A stretch of 64,000 bases of DNA. It comes from Mesostigma viride. Lineage: Eukaryota; Streptophyta; Mesostigmatophyceae; Mesostigmatales; Mesostigmataceae. This document shows positions 56,607 through 64,000 of the stretch, one piece after another. Within the stretch, counting starts at the first letter, position 1. Each line of letters opens with the position of its first letter. The notes below the pieces were generated by a model, which did not search any database, was not told where the DNA came from, and worked only from the letters and a program-made list of their open reading frames with translations. The position numbers were made by a program, and so were the translations under genes. The stretch lies in NCBI GenBank assembly GCA_009746045.1, contig RPFO01000253.1, positions 3,390,585 through 3,454,584 of the forward strand, given 5' to 3'.

Positions 56607-59600
56607 GGATGTACGTGTGTGTGCATGCCGGCAATTGCGTGCATGGTGTGTGTACGTGTGTGTGCAGCCGCCCCTTGCGTGCGCGGTGTGTGTACGTGTG
56701 TGTGCACTCGCCCCTTGCGTGCGCGGTGGATGTACATGTGTGTGCAGCCGCCCCTTGCGTGCATGGTGTATGTCCATGTGTGGGCAGTTGCCCCTTGCGT
56801 GCGCGGCGTATGTACATGTTTTTGCACTCGCCCCTTGCGTGCATGGTGTATGTATGTGTGTGTGCAGCCGCCCCTTGCGTGCGCGGTGGATGTACGTGTG
56901 TGTGCAGCCACCCCTTTCGTGCGCGGTGTATGTACATGTGAGTGCCGTCGCCCCAAGCGTGCATTTTGTGTGTAAGTGTGTGTGCAGCAGCCCCTTGCGT
57001 GCGCGGTGTATGTACGTGTGTGTGCAGCCGCCCCGTGGTTGCGCGGTGGATGTACATGTGAGTGGAGCCGCCCCAAGCGTGTGTACATGTGTGTGCAGTT
57101 GCCCCTTGCGCGCGCGGTGGATGTACGTGTGTGTGCATGCCGGCAATTGCGTGCATGGTGTGTGTACGTTTGTGTGCAGCCGCCCCTTGCGTGCGCGGTG
57201 TGTGTACGTGTGTGTGAATCCTTGTCCTTGCGTGCATGGTGTATGTACATGTGGGTGCAGCCGCCCCTTGCGTGCGCGGTGTATGCCAGTGTGTGTGCAT
57301 GCCGGCCCTTGCGTGCATGGTGTGTGTAAGTGTGTGTGCAGCCGCCCCGAGCGTGTGTACATGTGTGTGCAGTTGCCCCTTGCGTGCGCAGTGGATGTAC
57401 GTGTGTGTGCATGCCGGCAATTGCATGCATGGTGTGTGTACGTGTGTGTGCAGCCGCCCCTTTCGTGCGCGGTGTGTGTACGTGTGTGTGCACTCGCCCC
57501 TTGCGTGCGCGGTGTATGTACGTGTGTGCAGCCGCCCCTTGCGTGCGCGGTGTATGCCAGTGTGTGTGCATGCCAGCCCTTGCGTGCATGGTGTGTGTAA
57601 GTGTGTGTGCAGCCCCTTGCGTGCATGGTGTATGTACGTGTGTGTGCAGCCGCCCCTTGCGTGCGCGGTGTGTGTACGTATGTGTGCAGCCGCCCCTTGC
57701 GTGCGCGGTGTATGTACGTGTGTGTGCAGCCGCCCCTTGCGTGCGCGGTGTAGGTACGTGTGTGTGCAGCCGCCCCAAGCGTGCGCGGTGTGTGTACATG
57801 TGAGTGCAGCTGCCCCAAGCGTGCGCGGTGTGTGTACGTGTGTGTGCAGTTGCCCCTTGCGTGCGCGGTGGATGTACGTGTGTGTGCATGCCGGCAATTG
57901 CGTGCATGGTGTGTGTACGTGTGTGTGCAGCCGCCCCTTGCGTGCGCGGTGTGTGTACATGTGTGTGCAGCCGCCCCTTGCGTGCGCGGTGTAGGTACGT
58001 GTGTGTGCAGCCGCCCCAAGCGTGCGCGGTGTGTGTACATGTGTGTGCAGTTGCCCCTTGCGTGCGCGGTGGATGTACGTGTGTGTGCATGCCGGCAATT
58101 GCGTGCATGGTGTGTGTACGTGTGTGTGCAGCAGCCCCTTGCGTGCGCGGTGTGTGTACATGTGAGTGCCGTCGCCCCAAGCGTGCATTTTGTGTGTAAG
58201 TGTGTGTGCAGCCGCCCCTTGCGTGCGCGGTGTAGGTACGTGTGTGTGCAGCCGCCCCAAGCGTGCGCGGTGTATGTACATGTGTGTGCACTCGCCCCTT
58301 GCGTGCATGGTGCATGTATGTATGTGTGTGTGCAGCCGCCCCTTGCGTGCGCGGTGGATGTACGTGTGTGTGCAGCCACCCCTTTCGTGAGCGGTGTATG
58401 TACATGTGAGTGCCGTCGCCCCAAGCGTGCATTTTGTGTGTAAGTGTGTGTGCAGCAGCCCCTTGCGTGCGCGGTGTATGTACGTGTGTGTGCAGCCGCC
58501 CCGTGGTTGCGCGGTGGATGTACATGTGAGTGGAGCCGGTCCTTGCGTGCATGGTGTGTGTACGTGTGTGTGCAGCCGCCCCTTGCGTGCGTGGTGTGTG
58601 TACATGTAAGTGCAGCCGCCCCTTGCGTGCGCGGTGTATGTACGTGTGTGTGCAGCCGTCCCTTGCGTGCGCGGTGTGTGTACGTGTGTGTGCAGCCGCC
58701 CCTCGCGTGCATGGTGAGTGTAAGTGTGTGTGCAGCAGCCCCTTGCGTGCATGGTGTGTACGTGTGTGTGCAGTTGCCCCTTGCGTGCGCGGTGTATGTA
58801 CGTGTGTGTGCAGCCGGCCCTTGCGTGCGCGGTGTGTGTACATGTGAGTGCAGCCGGCCCTTGCGTGCGCGGTGGATGTACATGTGTGGGCAGTTGCCCC
58901 TTGCGTGCGCGGTGTATGTACATGTGTTTGCACTCGCCCCTTGCGTGCGCGGTGGATGTACATGTGTGTGCAGCCGAACCTTGCGTGCATGGTGTGTGTA
59001 CCTGTGCGTGAAGTCGCTCCTTGCGTGCATGGTGTGTGTACGTGTGTGTGCAGCCGCCCCTTGCGTGCGCGGTGTAGGTACGTGTGTGTGCAGCCGCCCC
59101 TTGCGTGCGCGGTGTATGTACGTGTGTGTGCAGCCGGCCCTTGCGTGCATGGTGTGTGTACGTGTGTGTGCAGCCGGCCCTTGCGTGCGCGGTGGATGTA
59201 CATGTGTGTGCAGTCGCCCCTTGCGTGCGCGGTGTAGGTACGTATGTGTGCAGCCGCCCCTTGCGTGCGCGGTGTATGTACGTGTGTGTGCAGCCGCCCC
59301 GTGGTTGCGCGGTGTATGTACATGTGTGTGCAGTTGCCCCTTGCGTGCGCGGTGTATGTACGTGTGTGTGCAGCCGGCCCTTGCGTGCGCGGTGGATGTA
59401 CATGTGAGTGCAGCCGGCCCTTGCGTGCATGGTGTGTGTACGTGTGTGTGCAGCCGCCCCTTGCGTGCATGGTGTATGTACATGTGAGTGCAGCCGGCCC
59501 TTGCGTGCATGGTGTGTGTACGTGTGTGTGCAGCCGCCCCTTGCGTGCGCGGTGTATGTACGTGTGTGCGCACTCGCCCCTTGCGTGCGCGGTGTATGTA

Positions 59601-59722
59601 CGTGTGTGTGCAGTTGCCCCTTGCGTGCGCGGTGGATGTACGTGTGTGTGCAGCCGCCCCTTGCGTGCGCGGTGTGTGTACGTGTATGTGCAGCCGCCCC
59701 TTGCGTGCATGTACATGTGTGA
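56607..59722. repeat. 40-bp minisatellite array, segment 3 (about 3.1 kb)
   Basis: Continues the higher-order copy broken by the retrotransposon: the first units match 40143 onward and 44483 onward. The last units decay at 59710 (GCATGTACATGTGTGAAG). It has the same unit variants, including CGTGGTTGCG and GAGTGGAGCC. Confidence 0.96.
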
Positions 59723-59829
59723 AGAAATAAGCAATAGTGAATGAAATAGTAAAAAGAAAATCATTCCAGCATATGTATGTACAAGTTTTTAGTAGTACAC
59801 TATGACTATCGTCAAATATAACAATTTTC
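59723..59829. other. AT-rich spacer
   Basis: About 100 bp of A-rich non-repetitive sequence between the satellite and the AC-rich tract. No gene. Confidence 0.6.
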
Positions 59830-61625
59830 TATATTTTCATACACACACGAACAACACACCCAACACACACACACACTATGTTTGCACCCAAGACACACAC
59901 CAACACCTAAAAACAAGACACCAACACACAAGACAGCCATGCAACACACACCCAACACACACACGCAACACACACATAACACACCTAAGTATAGTTGTTA
60001 TAACACACAACACATAGGTACATCCCGCCCCCCCCACACACAACACCAACACATGACAATTAACAGGCCACAACACACACACTGACACACATGCCCCAAC
60101 ACACACACACACATGCCCCAACACACACACACATGCCCCAACACTGCACACACAACAACACCCAAACACACACCACACACACAAAAGACACCCAACACAC
60201 ATACCGAAAACACGCACACACAACACCTACTAAAAACAAGACACCAACACACAAGACACCCAACACACACCCAACACACACACACACACACAATGTTTGC
60301 ACCGGTCGGCCCACGACACCCACACCCAACACACACATAACACACCTAAGTAACACACAACACACACGTACATCCCCCCCCCACACACACACAACACCAA
60401 CACATGACAATTAACATGCCACAACACACACACATGCCCCAACACACACACACATGCCCCAACACTGCACACACAACAACACCCAAACACATACCACACA
60501 CACACAAGACACCCAACACACATACCGAAAACACGCACACACAACACCTACCAAAAACACCAAACACACAAGACACCCAACACACACCCAACACACACAC
60601 ACACACAATGTTTGCACCCACGACACACACACCAACACCTAAAAATAAGACACCAACACACAACACACGTACACGTACATCCCCCCCCCCCACAACACCA
60701 ACAATAACATGCAAACAACACACACACAACACACCTAAGTCACACACACAACACACACGTACTTTCCCCCCCCCCACACCCAACACCAACACACAAGACA
60801 CTTTGCACACACCCTACACACACCCACACCCTTTATGAACACATGTACACCCAACACACACACGCAACACACACCTAGGTCGATCACACACAACACACAC
60901 AAAACACACCTAAGTCACACACAACACACACGTACACCCCCCCACACAAACCCAATACCAACACACAAGACACTTGGCCCCCCCCCCACCCACCCACACA
61001 CCCACACCCACACCCACACCACACATCCAACACACACAACACACACACTACACACTTAAGTCACACACAACACACACATAACACACCTAAGTCACACACA
61101 ACACACACGTCCATCCCCCCCCTCACACTCAACACCAATACATGACAATTAACATGCACACAACACACACACGCACACGCCCCAACACACACACACACAA
61201 CATACATACACAGAGCACACACACACGCCTCAACACACATACCGAACACACACACACAAGACACCCAACACACATACCGAACACACACACACACACACTA
61301 TGTTTGCACCCGACATACACACACCCAACACCTACTAAAAACAAGAAACCAACACACAAGACACCCTACACACACACAACACACACACACACAACACATA
61401 TCCAACACAAACAACACACACACCTAAGTCACACACACAACACACCTACTAAGTCACACACACAACACACATGTACCTCCCCCCCCCCACACCCAACATC
61501 AACACACAAGACACTTTGCACACACCCTACACGCCCCCGCACCTTCATGAATGCACCCAACACACACACAACACACACGCCCCAACACACATACCCAACA
61601 TTCACACAACACACCCAACATATAA
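59830..61625. repeat. AC-rich microsatellite with longer-period structure
   Basis: Mostly ACACACA, AACACCC and CACCAAC words. Recurring anchors show it was amplified in larger blocks: ATGTTTGCACC at 59878, 60293, 60608 and 61300; CATGACAATTAAC near 60052, 60404 and 61142; ACACACCTAAGT many times; and several C8-C10 runs. Cys/Val-rich frames on the minus strand are artefacts of this composition. Confidence 0.9.
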
Positions 61626-61636
61626 GGGTAAATATG

Positions 61637-61666
61637 GTTTAGGAGTGTAGGGGTTTAGGGTTTAAG
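61637..61666. repeat. Telomere-like TTTAGGG remnant, G-rich strand
   Basis: GGTTTAGGAGTGTAGGGG followed by TTTAGGGTTTAAGG: about two plant-type telomere units plus degenerate ones. Orientation is opposite to the C-rich remnant at 3068-3140. Confidence 0.5.
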
Positions 61667-61987
61667 GCCTACCATACACCCGTATGTAAAAATGCAACAA
61701 CACGCCAAGTCATCCGCCACCATGCAAAAATATATAAACACAACTGGTCATCCTCAACAAGAATGCCCATTTTAGTACCTAATCCGCACTTGGCACTTGT
61801 CCAGTTTCGTAAGTCCAACGGCCGTTGGCTTTGAGAAATTAAGATATGCGACATGCGCCATGCAGCCAAGCTAAAGTATAGGCTGATTGCCCTGTATGTA
61901 ACATTAGTAAGGTGAACGACCGTCGACAAAAAAACACATGCGACATACAAACACCAATTTTACACAGTAATGTTTGGAATGACGTAC
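61667..61987. other. Downstream part of the right-flank gene, exon structure unclear
   Basis: Follows (on the minus strand) the donor at 61982-61987. It should hold intron and a further 3' exon, but I cannot identify one. It contains dyad copy 6. Confidence 0.4.
61805..61838. repeat. Dyad element copy 6 (consensus form)
   Basis: TTTC at 61805, core 61815-61828, GAAA at 61835, both spacers six bases: an exact family match. Confidence 0.75.
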
Positions 61988-64000
61988 CGTAATTTCGGCG
62001 TCCACCTTCTTCGCAATTGTGAACCAGCCCTGTCGCGTGTTGTCCGGATGTCCTTCCCACTTGCCCTTCGTGACCTTTGCGACGCTCAGGTAGCACACGA
62101 TTGCAGTTAAGGGTTCTCGGTCGTCTGGGTTCCAGAAGAAGCGTCGGGCGTCCGATCCGGAGGAGGAGCACCTCTCGAAGTATTTTACGTACATTACCCA
62201 GTTGCCTTTCTTAAAAACCTCGCCCCCCCCCCTGTATGTTTGTTTAAACACTCATCCTTGTCGAGTTGGTGGGCGACTCGAACAACTTTCGCCAACCAGT
62301 ACGGGTGGTCGGGCACATGGTCCTTGTGCCCCCTCTCAGATGCGACTGCGACGGCCTCCCCCTCCTGCAAACCACGCCCCAACTCGTTTCTTGCCGTTTG
62401 AACGTGGTTCAGGCGGGTTCCCGGATATCGCGTGGGGTTCCGCGACTTACTCGCCTGGAGTTTTACAGTCCACGACGAGCTGCTCCAATCGTTTGGGCAT
62501 GTCGTCCACTTGCCCTCTCGGCACTCCGCACAACTGAAGCATGAAAAACGCCTGAGCTTTACCACCTCGACCCGCTCGCCCTTTTTGTCCAGTCGCCACT
62601 GGTGTGCCGTGGAGATATCTCGGATCGGGCCTCGCTCCTTACCGGACGTGAGAATCTGCAATTGTAATTCCATGAAACAACATCACAGCACATTTCCCAA
62701 CTCCAACGGCCGTTGGCACTCAACAATTATAAGATTTCCCAACTCCAACGGCCGTTGGCCCTTGGAAACTTTATATAAGTACATTTCTCAACTCCAACGG
62801 CCGTTGGCACTCAACAATTATACGATTTTCCAGCTCCAACGGCCGTTGGCCTTATGAAACTTCAAACTGCATCAAGGAAGCTGTCCTCTGTAAAGTGTAA
62901 CCAGAGACAAATTATAGAACTGCACTTGACCACCAGAAAGCAACTGTCTTTACTTACGTTATCGAGAAGAAATGCCCGTCGAACCACGTCCGATTGTGCC
63001 GATGGTCGACTCGAGTCTTTGCCGGTTCTCCAATCCCGGTTCAGGTAGGCCACCAGTGCCTCCACCGTATTCAGGTTCCGATTGTCCTCCTGCATCTGCG
63101 CTCTTTTGAGGATGCTTTTGACCGTCCCCCTCCCCGTCCGACTCCCCCTTCCATGTCCTGCACACGAGTAGTTCCACTCCAATGATTCCAAGTCGGGGTC
63201 GGCCTCGAGCAGGTCCGCAGCCATCGCCAACACATACCGGGATTGGAACTGCTCCTTACAGTTGTCGGACCAACTGATCCAGTTCCTCACCTCCACCCCC
63301 TCCTCCCTCAGCACGTTAAGGGTATTCTTCATCACGAACTCCAGGGTCTGGGCATTCCTCGGTACGTCCTTCCCCATGTAATCGTGCTTCACCCTTTTGA
63401 TTTCCAGCGATACGGGATCACGGTACATCACGATCACCGGCATCAGGACGTAACTACTTGGGTACCAGTACTGCGCCTGCAACTGTTTCTGCAGGTGGTC
63501 CGAATAGTTCTCCGAGTAGTCCATCAGGACCACCACCGTTCCCAGCGGCATCACGTCAATGCACTCCTTGTAAGCGTGGTGCTGCCAGGCCCATGTATGG
63601 ACGTGAATGGCGAATTCCGGGAAGCGCGCCGTAATGAGTTCATGGAGCTCCGAAGGGTTGACTTGATGAGTTTTGCTGCAGGTTATTTGCGGCGCCACAT
63701 CCTCCTCCTGCAACACAACACACCGCGCATGGATTGACCGAAGAATGGAAGTCAGCAGCTGGGAATTTCCCAACGCCAACGGCCGTTGGAAGTATGAAAG
63801 TCTACATATATATATTCAACGATGCAAATATACATGCCCGCACCATGGATTGACCGAAGAATGGAAGTCAGCAGCTGGGAATTTCCCAACGCCAACGGCC
63901 GTTGGAAGTATGAAAGTCTACATATATATATTCAACGATGCAAATATACATGCTTACCGTCCCACGGGGCTGTGCCTCCTTTATGAGTCGAACAACGTGT
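61988..64000 (-). CDS. Transposase-like protein, spliced, partial at right edge
   Basis: Three exons on the minus strand: 64000-63958 (partial), 63707-62958 and 62655-61988. Donors are GTAAGC, GTAAGT and GTACGT; acceptors are TGTTGCAG and AATTGCAG. Both introns keep phase, which supports the model. Exon 2 (250 codons) carries MDYSENY at about residues 62-68, KHDY near 107-110, WSDNCKEQF near 146-154 and GHG at 184-186. This order resembles a transposon-derived family I know from animal genomes (DFSENF, HDK, WSDG..QFK, SHGKGPVDG), likely an RNase H-fold enzyme with Asp63 and Asp148 as metal ligands (inference). Exon 3 has a Cys cluster (CFSCAEC, then a Cys seven residues on) and HPYWLAKV, possibly a BAH-like reader. 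A C10 run at 62223-62232 shifts the frame near the end of exon 3. Host-domesticated or mobile status is unknown. Confidence 0.6.
62223..62232. other. C10 homopolymer causing an apparent frameshift
   Basis: On the minus strand the preceding frame (ending HPYWLAKV...LNKHTGGG) runs out soon after the G10 run. The protein-like sequence (GNWVMYVKYFE, RRFFWNPDDREP) resumes in another frame. It could be a consensus length error or a real inactivating indel. Confidence 0.6.
62690..62872. repeat. Dyad copies 7-10 as a 91-bp tandem pair inside an intron
   Basis: Two 91-bp units, each with two cores: 62703-62716, 62745-62758, 62794-62807 and 62836-62849. Copies 8 and 10 are followed by GAAA after six bases. 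Copies 7 and 9 instead have CACTCAACAATTATA. All four have TTTC five or six bases upstream. They fill most of the intron between 62957 and 62656 of the transposase-like gene. Confidence 0.8.
63724..63955. repeat. 116-bp tandem duplication with dyad copies 11 and 12 inside an intron
   Basis: Both copies begin near a GATTGACCGAAGAATGGAAG word and include the full 34-bp dyad (63766-63799 and 63882-63915) plus a TACATATATATATTCAACG tail. They occupy almost the whole intron 63957-63708. The duplicates look nearly identical, so the event is recent. Confidence 0.8.

Noticed and set aside
59876-61642. Cys/Val-rich minus-strand frames over the AC-rich tract
   Set aside because: Simple-sequence composition; many overlapping frames, none with a motif.

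Overview
The window is eukaryotic nuclear DNA dominated by satellite sequence. Evidence for a nuclear eukaryotic genome: GT-AG introns in a minus-strand gene at the right edge, AATAAA signals, a Ty1/copia LTR retrotransposon, a TIR DNA transposon, degenerate plant-type telomere-like repeats (CCCTACA near 3.07 kb, TTTAGGG near 61.65 kb) and a decayed organelle-like tRNA-Ser. This suggests the green lineage (alga or charophyte), but I cannot name the species. No bacterial operon, CRISPR array or ordinary single-copy host gene is recognisable.

Layout: (1) 1-3067, low-copy left flank with tandem duplications and a recurring dyad built on CCAACGGCCGTTGG. (2) 3068-3500, telomere-like repeats, a tRNA-Ser pseudogene and a GT-rich microsatellite. 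(3) About 39 kb of one minisatellite with a 40-bp unit (roughly 970 copies), now in three pieces: 3508-30235, 39347-48438 and 56607-59722. It is organised into kilobase-scale higher-order repeats. (4) 30236-39346, a 9.1-kb TIR element inserted in the array with a 3-bp target duplication (TAC). It carries two or more uncharacterised ORFs and four internal simple or minisatellite tracts. (5) 48439-56606, a young copia-like retrotransposon inserted in the array with a 5-bp target duplication (GGATG). Its two 644-bp LTRs differ at one base by reading. Its layout is extra ORF, gag, in-frame UGA-CUAG, integrase, protease-like domain, reverse transcriptase, RNase H. (6) 59830-61625, AC-rich microsatellite, then TTTAGGG-like sequence. 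(7) 61667-64000, right flank with an intron-containing minus-strand gene for a transposase-like protein; its introns hold copies of the same CCAACGGCCGTTGG dyad.

Most long open frames in the window (up to about 3850 codons) lie in the 40-bp array. They are open because the unit is nearly stop-free and 40 is not a multiple of 3, so I do not annotate them as genes. The array came first. Both transposons sit inside higher-order copies whose paralogous uninterrupted sites survive elsewhere in the window, so both insertions can be read directly. The most novel-looking items are the 34-bp dyad family (12 copies, both flanks only), the copia element's domain order with a predicted readthrough codon, and the TIR element loaded with minisatellites.
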